NCBI GenBank assembly: GCA_021153325.1
Contig: JAGKTQ010000003.1
Span: 73,406-137,405, forward strand
Origin: Lachnospiraceae bacterium
GTDB lineage: Bacteria; Bacillota; Clostridia; Lachnospirales; Lachnospiraceae
Length of the DNA: 64,000 nucleotides
Direction: 5' to 3'
In this document: in pieces, positions 14,744-22,915 of the stretch
How the letters are laid out: every line of letters begins with the position of its first letter
How positions within the stretch are numbered: the first letter of the stretch is position 1
The notes under the pieces: generated by a model
Told to the model about the DNA's origin: nothing
Database searches by the model: none
Seen by the model: only the letters and a program-made list of their open reading frames with translations
Position numbers and translations under genes: made by a program

Positions 14744-16141
14744 ATGTGGTGGAAGTTTAAGAAAAAATTTATCGGAACGAAAGATTTTTACGGACATGTA
14801 CTCTATTTAGCAGTTCCTATGATCATTCAAAATGCGATTACAAGCTTCGTTAGTTTTTTGGATAACATCATGGTGGGACAGATCGGAACGGAGCAGATGT
14901 CAGGCGTTGCGATCGTAAATCAGCTTTTGTTTGTTTTTAATATTTGTATTTTTGGCGGTGTATCCGGCGCAGGTATTTTTGGCACGCAGTTTTTTGGAAA
15001 AGGCGATTATGAAGGGCAGAAATACGCCTTTCGTTTTAAGATGTATGCCAGTCTGATCATCAGCGGCATTGCGATGTGCCTTTTCTTATTTTGCAGTACA
15101 CCATTGATTTCTCTATATTTAAGTGATTCTGGCAGTGTTGGGGATATTGAGCTTGCTCTGCAGTATGGAAAAGAATATATGCTCATTATGACGGCTTCTT
15201 TACTCCCCTTTGGTATCAGCCAGACTTATGTAAATACAATCCGTGAGACAGGGCAGACGTTTGTACCGATGTTAGCGAGTGTGGTCGCTGTAGTCGTTAA
15301 TCTGATTTTAGACTATATTTTAATTTTTGGCGTGGGACCTGTTCCAGAGCTTGGCGTGGCAGGTGCAGCAATTGCAACTGTGATCGCCCGATTTGTGGAA
15401 TGTATTATTATCATTGTATGGACGCATATGCACAAAGAGAACAATCGTTTTATCTGTGGTGCATACAGAGGACTTCGGATTCCGAAACATATCTGCAAAG
15501 ATATTTTTAGCAAAGGAACGCCTTTGATGTTGAATGAAATGTGCTGGGCGATTGGAATGGCAGTCATTTCACAATGTTATGCAGTGCGCGGACTGGAGAT
15601 AGTTGCTGCACAAAATATTTCATCTACGATCACGAATCTGTTCAACATTGTATATATTCAGCTGGGGGCTTGTATTGCTATTGTTGTGGGCCAGCTGTTA
15701 GGAGCAGGAAAAATAGAGGAAGCGAAGGATGCGGATAATAAGATGATCTTTTTTAGTGTCGCCTGTTGCGCTGTAGTTGCTTTCGTTATGGCTTTGGTAG
15801 GCAGATTTTTCCCAGCCATATATAATACAGAAGAGAGTATTAAAGAACTTGCCACAATGTTTATTTTCATTTCGGCACTTGTGATGCCACTCTGTGCTTT
15901 TTCGCATTGTACTTATTTTACATTGCGTTCCGGTGGAAAGACAGTCATTACCTTTTTGTTTGACAGTGTATATACGTGGATCGTTGTGATTCCGATAGCG
16001 TATGTTCTGTCAAATTATAGTTCTCTTTCTATTGGTGTCGTATTTTTCCTTGTGCAGTTTACGGAAATCATAAAAGCAACACTTGGATTTTTCATGGTAA
16101 AGAGTGGAATATGGCTTCAGAATATTGTGGAAGAATCTTAA
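14744..16141 (+). CDS. MATE family multidrug/toxic compound exporter (first of two)
   Basis: The 465-residue integral membrane protein has about 12 hydrophobic helices. It begins with LAVPMIIQNAITSFVSFLDNIMVGQIG and carries TVIARFVECIIIIVWT and GQLLGAGK segments typical of the MATE family (NorM/DinF type). Such proteins export organic cations or metabolites in exchange for Na+ or H+. It is followed by two terminators and, on the other strand, by a TetR regulator, which controls the promoter at its far side rather than this gene. The substrate is not known. Confidence 0.87.
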   Translation: MWWKFKKKFIGTKDFYGHVLYLAVPMIIQNAITSFVSFLDNIMVGQIGTEQMSGVAIVNQLLFVFNICIFGGVSGAGIFGTQFFGKGDYEGQKYAFRFKMYASLIISGIAMCLFLFCSTPLISLYLSDSGSVGDIELALQYGKEYMLIMTASLLPFGISQTYVNTIRETGQTFVPMLASVVAVVVNLILDYILIFGVGPVPELGVAGAAIATVIARFVECIIIIVWTHMHKENNRFICGAYRGLRIPKHICKDIFSKGTPLMLNEMCWAIGMAVISQCYAVRGLEIVAAQNISSTITNLFNIVYIQLGACIAIVVGQLLGAGKIEEAKDADNKMIFFSVACCAVVAFVMALVGRFFPAIYNTEESIKELATMFIFISALVMPLCAFSHCTYFTLRSGGKTVITFLFDSVYTWIVVIPIAYVLSNYSSLSIGVVFFLVQFTEIIKATLGFFMVKSGIWLQNIVEES

Positions 16142-16156
16142 GAATTTGTAAAAATC

Positions 16157-16174
16157 AGTGCAAAGCACTTTTTT
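16157..16174 (+). terminator. short terminator after the first MATE gene
   Basis: AGTGC (16157-16161), AAA, GCACT (16165-16169) then a T run to 16174: a compact intrinsic terminator in the forward direction. Confidence 0.6.
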
Positions 16175-16207
16175 AGAAGTCTGGCTGTCAGGTCAGACTT
16201 CTTTTAT
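16175..16207. terminator. bidirectional terminator between MATE and tetR genes
   Basis: AGAAGTCTG (16175-16183) pairs with CAGACTTCT (16194-16202) and has T-rich flanks for both strands, serving the two converging genes. Confidence 0.8.
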
Positions 16208-16821
16208 TTTATAGATAAATAACCAAGAGTACCGGGAGGTACATCTGTGCCCCTTTCTAAAAGAGCGATCAGTCCCTTTAATGTTTCTTCTATGTCTTCT
16301 GTTGAGGAAGGGAGAAGAGAATTGTCAAGTTTTACCGCAAGAACGATCAAAGCAATTTCAGCTAATGCAGCAGGATGGTCAAAATGGATTTCACCACAGG
16401 TAATACCCTGTTGTATAATTACAGTCAATGCCGGTTTTAGTTCAGAGATTAAATATCTTAAATATTTTTGATGTAAAAAGGCTAGATCCTGTGCGCTTGT
16501 GCTTGTGATAGAATGCTGGTTTTGGTTTAAAAAGGCAGCTGAGGAATTTCGGCAAGCTTGAAAAAGCATTGCCATTCTTGTAAAAGAGGAAACCTCTGTT
16601 TGTTCTGCAAGATTTTTGGCAGTCTGCAAAGGCTGCGCATAACTACGTTCAATTAAAGCGTCTACAATAGCGTCTTTGGATGGGAAATAATAATAAATAC
16701 TCCCTTTTCCAATGCCGGCTTTACTGGCAATCTCGCTTACGGAAATATATTTTATATTTTTTGTCTCTAACAATTCCTGTAAGGCATCAAGTATTTTTTC
16801 ACGTTTTTTCAAATCTGGCAT
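16204..16821 (-). CDS. TetR/AcrR family regulator
   Basis: The 205-residue protein has a clear TetR DNA-binding domain (residues about 5-50: ISVSEIASKAGIGKGSIYYYFPSKDAIVDALI) and a helical effector domain. It points away from the SCP2-domain gene, and the gap between them holds two matching inverted repeats with GGTCGAA, which I infer to be its operators. The SCP2 protein and the broken acyl-CoA synthetase after it suggest a lipid or acyl-type ligand. Minus-strand AAAGGTGG supports the ATG at 16821. Confidence 0.87.
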   Translation of the reverse strand: MPDLKKREKILDALQELLETKNIKYISVSEIASKAGIGKGSIYYYFPSKDAIVDALIERSYAQPLQTAKNLAEQTEVSSFTRMAMLFQACRNSSAAFLNQNQHSITSTSAQDLAFLHQKYLRYLISELKPALTVIIQQGITCGEIHFDHPAALAEIALIVLAVKLDNSLLPSSTEDIEETLKGLIALLERGTDVPPGTLGYLSIK

Positions 16822-16962
16822 GGAAACAAGCCACCTTTCTGCTTTTTCAGCGGTCTCAAAAATTGCGTTAAATCATTTTATCATATTCGTAAATTGCGAA
16901 CAATAGCGAATAATTATACAAAAGATGACAATTATTTTGGAATTTTTTAGAAGTATTCCTAA

Positions 16963-16978
16963 TTGACCGATGGTCGAA
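16963..16978. promoter_or_regulatory. probable TetR operator 1, overlapping a -35 element
   Basis: TTGACCGATGGTCGAA holds the palindrome GACC-GAT-GGTC; its first six bases also look like a -35 (TTGACC). It shares GGTCGAA with the second site 43 bases away. Repression by the divergent TetR protein is inferred from position and symmetry. Confidence 0.6.
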
Positions 16979-17005
16979 ATATGTGTTACGATTACGAAAA
17001 TGATA

Positions 17006-17022
17006 TTCGACTAGCGGTCGAA
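17006..17022. promoter_or_regulatory. probable TetR operator 2
   Basis: TTCGACTAGCGGTCGAA is a palindrome with six-base arms (TTCGAC/GTCGAA) and ends in GGTCGAA like operator 1. It lies just before the SD of the SCP2 gene, where bound repressor would block transcription. Confidence 0.6.
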
Positions 17023-17044
17023 ATATATGATGTAGGAGGAGAAA

Positions 17045-17398
17045 ATGACATACGCTGAATTTTTTTATGAGGTAAAAAACAAATTTATGGGAACTGATGT
17101 CAGTGATATAAAAGAGCATCTTGCTTATCAGTTCTGTATCGAAGACGAAGAAGCAGGTGGTGCTTTCTATGTGGAAGTAAAGGATGGGCAGCTTTTTGTA
17201 GAACCATATGAATATTATGATAGAGATGCCATGTTCATTTCCGATCCAGATACACTTATGAAAATCGCAGAAGGAAAAACGGATCCGGTATGGGCATTTA
17301 CTACACAGAAATTAAAAGTGGAAGGAAATATTGATAAAGCTCTTAGATTAAAAGAGATCATTGATATGAAACAAAAAGAAGCAAAGAAAAAGAAATAA
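17045..17398 (+). CDS. SCP2 sterol-binding domain protein
   Basis: The 117-residue protein is a single SCP2 domain: YQFCIEDEEAGGAFYVEVKDG, then a DPDTLMKIAEGKTDPVWAFTTQKLKVEGNIDKALRL stretch, with a basic tail ending in lysines. SCP2 domains bind acyl or sterol-like lipids in a hydrophobic pocket. It is preceded by AGGAGG and by two probable TetR operators. The following genes are remnants of an acyl-CoA synthetase, so it was probably part of a small lipid-handling operon that has partly decayed. Confidence 0.85.
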   Translation: MTYAEFFYEVKNKFMGTDVSDIKEHLAYQFCIEDEEAGGAFYVEVKDGQLFVEPYEYYDRDAMFISDPDTLMKIAEGKTDPVWAFTTQKLKVEGNIDKALRLKEIIDMKQKEAKKKK

Positions 17399-17426
17399 GT
17401 ATTCGTCATTCTAGAATGGAGGAAAA

Positions 17427-17516
17427 ATGGGAATTTTAGGTACAGGAATTGCATGCGTAGGAGTGCTTGCGGCAGCGGGTGCGGCTGAAACTGCTTTATG
17501 CAGAGTTAAAAAATGA
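17427..17516 (+). pseudogene. 29-residue remnant of the 5' end of a gene lost by deletion
   Basis: A good SD (GGAGG) and ATG 17427 open a short frame that codes for a hydrophobic N-terminus (MGILGTGIACVGVLAAAGAAE) and stops at TGA 17514-17516. It looks like a membrane anchor whose gene body has been removed and joined to the acyl-CoA synthetase remnant, which it overlaps in another frame. It might still be made as a tiny membrane peptide, but I see no reason to think so. The original gene cannot be named with certainty. Confidence 0.5.
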
Positions 17517-18178
17517 CAGTGAATGTTTTTCCGCTGCACTGGCTGCTTTGGGTGAGCAGAAAAGTCATATTGCAGTGTTAGGAACAACATCTTATTCCTG
17601 GGTAGTCAGTTATTTAGGAGTGGTAAACAGCGGAAGTGTTGCAGTGCCATTAGATGCGCTGTTACCAGTGGAAGATCTGTGTGAATTATTAAATCGTGCA
17701 GATATTACTACACTTGTTTTTGATGAAAGTAAAGCACAGGTTGCCAGTGAAGCACAGAAAGTCTGTCCGGGATTAAAGCATGTGATTTCTATGAGCGATG
17801 AAAGTGCAGTAGAAGGAGCTTTGTCTTTATGGAAATTGATCCGGGAACAGCAGCCGGGATTTGATTATGTGCCATCACCGGAAGATCTTGCTACCATCAT
17901 GTTTACATCGGGAACAACAGGAAAAAGTAAAGGGGTTATGTAGATGAAGACGGCTTTGTATTCCTGACCGGTAGAAAGAAAAACCTGATCATTACTCCAA
18001 ATGGTGAAAACGTTTCACCGGAAGAGATTGAAAATAGATCAAAGATATGCAGAGTGCATTGCAGGAAATCGTTGATGCATACAACAAAGAAGCACCGCAG
18101 TATAAGAGAGTATTCAAGTTGAAGATCCGCGAAGTAGAGTTTGAAAAAAATACGACAAAGAAGATTAAGAGATTCTAA
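17467..18178 (+). pseudogene. degraded AMP-binding acyl-CoA synthetase (long-chain fatty-acid ligase type)
   Basis: The first part (to TAG 17941-17943) codes for the start of an AMP-binding domain, including AVLGTTSYSWVVSYLGVVNSG, PLDALLPVEDL and the P-loop TSGTTGKSKG, but lacks about the first 60 residues. It then stops and resumes in another frame with EDGFVFLTGRKKNLIIT and PNGENVSPEEIE, so roughly 250 residues of the core are gone. A third frame codes for the last part (MQSALQEIVDAYNKEAPQYKR, ending KKIKRF and TAA 18176-18178). At least three deletion junctions are present, and the enzyme cannot be active. Confidence 0.9.
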
Positions 18179-18198
18179 ATTATAAAGAAGGCATCCTT

Positions 18199-18420
18199 AT
18201 GAACGAAGACAAAATGATAGAAGAGATCATGAAGCATTTGGATAGTGAAACAGAAAATGATGTGGTCCGCATGAGTGTTCTTATGGACCCGATAGGAACG
18301 GAAGAAAAGGTTGTTTCCAAAAAGTGTTGTAATGTATATGGAAAGACAGGCGATGAAGTCATTAATCTTTTGGATATGTATACAGACTTGAATGCGGGAA
18401 GGCCAGACAATGAAAAATGA
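18199..18420 (+). CDS. small protein of unknown function
   Basis: The 73 residues are charged and soluble, with a Cys-Cys pair (KKCCNVYGK) and no membrane segment. I do not recognise a family. The stop lies inside the start of the GNAT gene (11-base overlap), so the two are coupled, and it may be an accessory to that enzyme. A start at ATG 18199 with GAAGG upstream is plausible. Confidence 0.55.
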   Translation: MNEDKMIEEIMKHLDSETENDVVRMSVLMDPIGTEEKVVSKKCCNVYGKTGDEVINLLDMYTDLNAGRPDNEK

Positions 18421-18928
18421 CGATTTTTTGATCAGGCAGGCGACCATGGATGATGTAGAAGCAATCTATGATATGATGCTAAAGGTGGAAGCGGATTTGC
18501 CAGATAAAACGCTGTTTGTGCGTGATGATCTTGAGGAAGTGGAGAAGCTGGTCGGGCAGAGTGGTTTTGGTGTTGTTGCCTGTGATCATGCAGGAGAGTT
18601 GGCAGGCAGTTTCCTTTTTAAGTATCCTGGTCTAGTCGAAGATAATTTAGGAAGAGATGTGGGTCTAACTAAGGCGCAATTAGAACAGGTCGTTCATATG
18701 GAATCTGTTGTGGTTTTGCCAGAATATAGAGGGAATCATTTGCAGGGCAGAATGCTACGTTTTGGAGAAGCATTGATTTCGAAAAGTAAATATCATATTT
18801 TTCTGGCAACCGTATCGCCGAATAATCCGGCAAGTTATTTGACTTTTGAGAACAATGGGTATGAACTTGTGATGACAAAAGAAAAGTACGGCGGATTCAT
18901 GAGAAGAATATATCAGAAAACAGTATAA
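18410..18928 (+). CDS. GNAT family N-acetyltransferase
   Basis: The 172-residue protein has the GNAT fold signature: an N-terminal IRQATMDDVEAIYDMM, a central VHMESVVVLPEYRGNHLQGRML with the acetyl-CoA-binding Q/R-x-x-G-x-G/A-like loop (RGNHLQG), and VSPNNPASYLTFENNGYE. The acceptor is unknown. I use ATG 18410 rather than the upstream ATG/GTG codons because GGAAGG sits at a fitting distance and the domain starts there. Overlap with the preceding small gene suggests co-expression. Confidence 0.85.
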   Translation: MKNDDFLIRQATMDDVEAIYDMMLKVEADLPDKTLFVRDDLEEVEKLVGQSGFGVVACDHAGELAGSFLFKYPGLVEDNLGRDVGLTKAQLEQVVHMESVVVLPEYRGNHLQGRMLRFGEALISKSKYHIFLATVSPNNPASYLTFENNGYELVMTKEKYGGFMRRIYQKTV

Positions 18929-18942
18929 AGCAGATGAAAAAC

Positions 18943-18970
18943 GGAGGAAGGGATAAACCTTCCTCTTTTT
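18943..18970. terminator. terminator between the GNAT gene and the converging GT39-like gene
   Basis: GAGGAAGG (18944-18951) pairs with CCTTCCTC (18958-18965), followed by TTTTT. Confidence 0.75.
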
Positions 18971-18987
18971 CGTTAATTTCTTATGTA

Positions 18988-20355
18988 CTATGTAGTGCTG
19001 CAGTGGAAGAACAAGATCGTTGTAAATACAGCAAACAAAATTGTCAGTATAAGCAGAAGTCCATATAATACTTTCCATCTCCATTGCGTCTTTTCGGAAT
19101 GGCGTTTTAAGAACGTTCCTAAAAATACCATATTAACGATCAGCGTCAAATTCATATACCGGAAATCCTGTGAACAGGAATTTGGATATTTAAAGCAAAA
19201 CATGATATAACTTCCGAAGCTGCAACCGTAAAGAATGCACAAAAGCAATTCTTTTATGTATGGATATAAGGATTTCTCTTTAAAGGCTGCAAGCAGCATA
19301 CGAATTACTTCTATGAGCAGGCAAATGAAAGCAAGCACAATCAGGAAAAGATTTACGATATGTAATGCCCATGCAAGAGCAAGGTAAGGCGAGTCGGAAG
19401 CAAGGAAAAATTTATCTCCAAAAAGGGAAGTCTTTAATAGGTAAAGAATAATATTCCGGTCTACCGCAAGGCCATTGGATGGTGTCACATTATAGATAAC
19501 AAAAGGGCTTGCAAGCTGCTCTTTGTGGATCAGGACAACGCGCTCCAAAAGGTGATTGCCTGTGTACAAATAATCGCCTAGATCCAGTGTGAAAAATGGA
19601 TTTACATGCCAAAGTATCAGATTACGGATGCCGAAGCTTAAGGCAAGTGGAATACAGATCATTCCAAAGGTAGCAAATTGCGCAAAATAGTGTTTCCATT
19701 GTTTTCTCTCTTTCCATAATTTCATAAGAAAGAGAAAGGCTACTGCCGGTGCCAGCAAAAGCCCGGACATTTTTGTAAGTACCGTAGCGGCAAATACAAG
19801 TGCCAGTAAAATGATACGTTTAAAAGAAGGAGCTTCATACCAAAGCAGTGCGGTATAGGCAGTGACAAGTGTCAACAAAAGGCAAAGTGCATCGTTGTTG
19901 ATACTGCCGGAAAGCATGACTAAGGATGGATGAAAACAAAGCAGGGCATAAGGAAGAAATAATGCAAAGCCCGACAGTTTAAATTTTTTTAAAAACTTGT
20001 AAGAAATAAGTAGAATGCAGAGTCCATAAAATACAGTCAAAAACTGCACATTTTCCATAGCCTGTGCCATATCGGTACCACAAAGTAAACTGCATTTTGC
20101 TACAATAGCTGCCAAATAGTGATGCAATGGTGGATGATAAAAGGACCAGACCGTTGTTGGATTGAAATTTGGAAGCTGCCAGTTATGTTCTACAAGATAG
20201 CATATATAGCCAATATGTCCGGAAGTAAAATCACCGGCATCATGTTGGTTGACATAATACGGTATACGCAGTACATAAACAAGTCGGAGAAAAACGGCAC
20301 TTGCTGTCAGCAGCCAAAAAATAAGTTTTTCATTATATTTGAATTTGGTTTTCAT
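18988..20355 (-). CDS. polytopic membrane glycosyltransferase, GT39/ArnT-like (PMT_2 type)
   Basis: The 455-residue protein has about 10-12 hydrophobic helices and, in the first outer loop, HDAGDFTSGHIGY, followed by WSFYHPPLHHYLAAI. The acidic residue and HPPLHH pattern in that loop are typical of PMT/ArnT-type enzymes that transfer a sugar from a lipid-linked donor. The acceptor is unknown; cell-surface polymer or protein glycosylation is likely. On the minus strand GAGGGAG lies about 9 bases before ATG 20355, which is preferred to the codon 30 bases upstream. Confidence 0.75.
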   Translation of the reverse strand: MKTKFKYNEKLIFWLLTASAVFLRLVYVLRIPYYVNQHDAGDFTSGHIGYICYLVEHNWQLPNFNPTTVWSFYHPPLHHYLAAIVAKCSLLCGTDMAQAMENVQFLTVFYGLCILLISYKFLKKFKLSGFALFLPYALLCFHPSLVMLSGSINNDALCLLLTLVTAYTALLWYEAPSFKRIILLALVFAATVLTKMSGLLLAPAVAFLFLMKLWKERKQWKHYFAQFATFGMICIPLALSFGIRNLILWHVNPFFTLDLGDYLYTGNHLLERVVLIHKEQLASPFVIYNVTPSNGLAVDRNIILYLLKTSLFGDKFFLASDSPYLALAWALHIVNLFLIVLAFICLLIEVIRMLLAAFKEKSLYPYIKELLLCILYGCSFGSYIMFCFKYPNSCSQDFRYMNLTLIVNMVFLGTFLKRHSEKTQWRWKVLYGLLLILTILFAVFTTILFFHCSTT

Positions 20356-20544
20356 CGTTCGTACTCCCTCTGTGCATGATAGCACACATAAAAAACTATT
20401 ATTATACTACAAAAATCGTATTGGATTGTCAAATGATATGAGGTCTTTTTCCGGGATGGAACGGAGAGGAATCTGTAGCGGAATACTTTCTTTTAGAGAG
20501 AAAATATGCTATAACTAAAGTGTATAACCATTATGGGAGGGCAT

Positions 20545-22827
20545 ATGACAGCAATAGAGTATAAAAACTTATATGAATCAGAAAAATTTAAAGAGGACAA
20601 TTTATGTGTCCGCGAAGATTTTGGCGCAGTGTATAGCAAAGAAAAAACAATCTTTCATGTGTGGGCGCCAACAGCAGAAGAAGTAAAAGTTGTTTTGTAT
20701 GCAACCGGAACGGACGAGGAAGAGGGAGCAGAAAAAAAGGCATGCTTTGCTATGAATCGTATCGAAAATGGTGTCTGGGAAGCAGAAGCAGCAGGGGATT
20801 TACATGGTGTATATTACACTTATCTAGTGACGCATGACGGAATGACACAGGAGTGCATTGATATATATGCAAAAGCGTGTGGTGCCAACGGAAAAAGAGG
20901 AATGGTCATAGATTTGAAACAGACCGATCCGGAAGGTTTTGAGGAAGACAAAAACTGGGTACAAAAAAATAAAAATACGTTTCTTTATGAGCTTCATGTA
21001 AAGGATTTTTCCTATGATGAAAATGCAGGGATAAAAGAAGAATATCGTGGAAAATACCTTGCATTTACACAGAGAGGAACGACGTTAAAAGGAAATCCGT
21101 CTATAAAGACCGGTGTAGACTATTTAAAAGAGCTTGGAGTTACGCATGTACATCTTTTGCCACCCGCTGATTTTGCATCCATAGATGAAACAGGAGATAG
21201 TGAGCAGTTCAACTGGGGATATGATCCGGCAAATTATAATATTCCGGAGGGTTCTTATTCTACAGATCCTTATCATGGAGAAGTCAGGATCAAAGAATTT
21301 AAACAGATGGTGAAAGCATTGCATGATGCGGGAATCGGTGTCGTTTTGGATGTAGTATATAATCACACATATGCTTCCGATTCTTCCTTCCAGAAGCTTG
21401 CACCATATTATTATTACAGACAGAAAAAAGATGGCAGACTTGCGGATGCTTCTGCATGTGGTAATGAAACAGCCAGTGAACGGTTTATGTATAGACAGTT
21501 CATGATTCAGTCGGTTTATTACTGGGCAAAGGAATATCATGTTGACGGTTTCCGTTTTGACTTGATGGGTATTCATGATACCGAAACAATGAATCTGATC
21601 CGCAGGAAATTAAATCAGCTTCCAAATGGTAAAAGCATACTTATGTATGGAGAACCATGGGCAGCAGAGGAACCTGCAATAGAAAGCGGCTTCTTGCCGG
21701 CAGTAAAACACAATATCGCTTATTTGGATGAAGGGATTGCCATATTCTCTGATGACTCAAGGGATGCGATCAAGGGCAGTGTTTTTTATGGTGAGAGACC
21801 AGGTTTTGTAAATGGTAAAAAAGGTTTGGAAAACACAATGCGTTCCGTAGTCTGTGCATGGTGTGATGGTGGACATGAATTTACACCGAAGGCTCCAAAA
21901 CAGATCATTACTTATACATCTGCGCATGACAATTATACCTTGTGGGATAAGCTTGTGATTACCTTGGAGAAAAATTCGGATTATTCTGTAAAAGACAAAA
22001 AGGTATTGAAGGCAAATAAGCTGACGGCAGCGATTCTTTTCACAAGTAAGGGAACTCCGTTCATACAGGCTGGTGAGGAATTTGGACGAACAAAGCATGG
22101 AGATGACAATAGTTACAAATCTGCGCCTACTGTTAATATGTTAGATTGGAAAAGAAGAGAAGAGTACAGCGAGTTAGTGGAATATTACAAAGGCTTAAGA
22201 GAACTGAGACAAAATTTCAGAGGTCTTTATGATAATGAAAAAGAAAGCATTGCCAATATTCGTTTCTTTGACGAAGAAGAGGATATTGTAGCATTTGAAA
22301 TTACGAACCAAAAGGGACACGCAGATGAGTGGGATAAACTGTTCGTTGTTTATAATAGCAATGACGCATCCAGCATTGTGACGTTGCCGGAGGGAAGATG
22401 GGAACCATTAGTAGATGGAAATTCCTCTTTCTTATGGAAAAATAAGATCAGCATCGACAAAATCATTAAAAAAGTAGGAAAAGTGGAAATAGAAGGTTTA
22501 AGTGCCCATATTTATGGAAAAAGGGCAAATCGTATAGGAGGCGAAGGTATGGATTTTATTGAAAAAGTAAGTGAGACCATTACAACAAAAGGAAAAGAAG
22601 CAGCTGATAAAGCTAAAGATATGGCAGAAATCGTAAGTCTGAAAAATCAGATCAAAGTTTGCGAAGATGTCATGAAGAAAAATTATATGGAAATTGGAAA
22701 AAAATATTACGAGAGCAATGCAGAAAGTCCAGAGTCAGAATACGAACAGCAGTGCATAGCCATTCGTAATGCACAAAAAGGTATAAAAGAATTAGAAGAG
22801 AAGATTCATGAGATCAAAGGAATTTAA
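20545..22827 (+). CDS. pulA: type I pullulanase with an extra C-terminal helical domain
   Basis: A debranching enzyme that cuts alpha-1,6 bonds in glycogen or maltodextrins. Residues about 35-110 are a CBM48-like beta domain (FHVWAPTAEEVKVVLY). The GH13 barrel follows with the pullulanase motif NWGYDPANYN, DVVYNHT (region I), GFRFDLMG (nucleophile Asp), YGEPW (acid/base Glu) and TSAHDN (third acid). There is no signal peptide, so it works inside the cell on glycogen, matching glgB. Type I pullulanases normally end near residue 665; here 92 more residues are fused, beginning at an in-frame ATG with its own AGGAGG. Confidence 0.92.
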   Translation: MTAIEYKNLYESEKFKEDNLCVREDFGAVYSKEKTIFHVWAPTAEEVKVVLYATGTDEEEGAEKKACFAMNRIENGVWEAEAAGDLHGVYYTYLVTHDGMTQECIDIYAKACGANGKRGMVIDLKQTDPEGFEEDKNWVQKNKNTFLYELHVKDFSYDENAGIKEEYRGKYLAFTQRGTTLKGNPSIKTGVDYLKELGVTHVHLLPPADFASIDETGDSEQFNWGYDPANYNIPEGSYSTDPYHGEVRIKEFKQMVKALHDAGIGVVLDVVYNHTYASDSSFQKLAPYYYYRQKKDGRLADASACGNETASERFMYRQFMIQSVYYWAKEYHVDGFRFDLMGIHDTETMNLIRRKLNQLPNGKSILMYGEPWAAEEPAIESGFLPAVKHNIAYLDEGIAIFSDDSRDAIKGSVFYGERPGFVNGKKGLENTMRSVVCAWCDGGHEFTPKAPKQIITYTSAHDNYTLWDKLVITLEKNSDYSVKDKKVLKANKLTAAILFTSKGTPFIQAGEEFGRTKHGDDNSYKSAPTVNMLDWKRREEYSELVEYYKGLRELRQNFRGLYDNEKESIANIRFFDEEEDIVAFEITNQKGHADEWDKLFVVYNSNDASSIVTLPEGRWEPLVDGNSSFLWKNKISIDKIIKKVGKVEIEGLSAHIYGKRANRIGGEGMDFIEKVSETITTKGKEAADKAKDMAEIVSLKNQIKVCEDVMKKNYMEIGKKYYESNAESPESEYEQQCIAIRNAQKGIKELEEKIHEIKGI
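22549..22827 (+). CDS. possible separately translated C-terminal domain of pulA (nested, same frame)
   Basis: Inside pulA, AGGAGG (22536-22541) lies 7 bases before ATG 22549, in frame with pulA. The 92 residues start MDFIEKVSETITTKGKEAA and form a helical, coiled-coil-like protein (KNQIKVCEDVMKKNYMEIGKKYY). That resembles small free-standing helical proteins I associate with Lachnospiraceae, not any glycosidase domain. Either a stop codon was lost and two genes fused, or both a long pullulanase and a short protein are made. The SD strength supports internal initiation, but this is inference. Confidence 0.5.
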   Translation: MDFIEKVSETITTKGKEAADKAKDMAEIVSLKNQIKVCEDVMKKNYMEIGKKYYESNAESPESEYEQQCIAIRNAQKGIKELEEKIHEIKGI

Positions 22828-22851
22828 TTTATAATAACAATAAGTCAATAA

Positions 22852-22884
22852 AAAACTCGGTATCCTAGGATACCGAGTTTTTTT
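22852..22884. terminator. bidirectional terminator between pulA and the PBP gene
   Basis: AAAACTCGGTATCC (22852-22865) is followed by its near-exact inverse GGATACCGAGTTTT, with T runs readable on both strands; it lies between converging genes. Confidence 0.88.
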
Positions 22885-22915
22885 ATGCCAACCCATTGTA
22901 AGTGGTAAACATTTT

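Noticed and set aside
17427..17516. A real small membrane protein gene
   Set aside because: It runs directly into the acyl-CoA synthetase remnant, overlapping it in another frame, and looks like a truncated gene start; kept only as a remnant.
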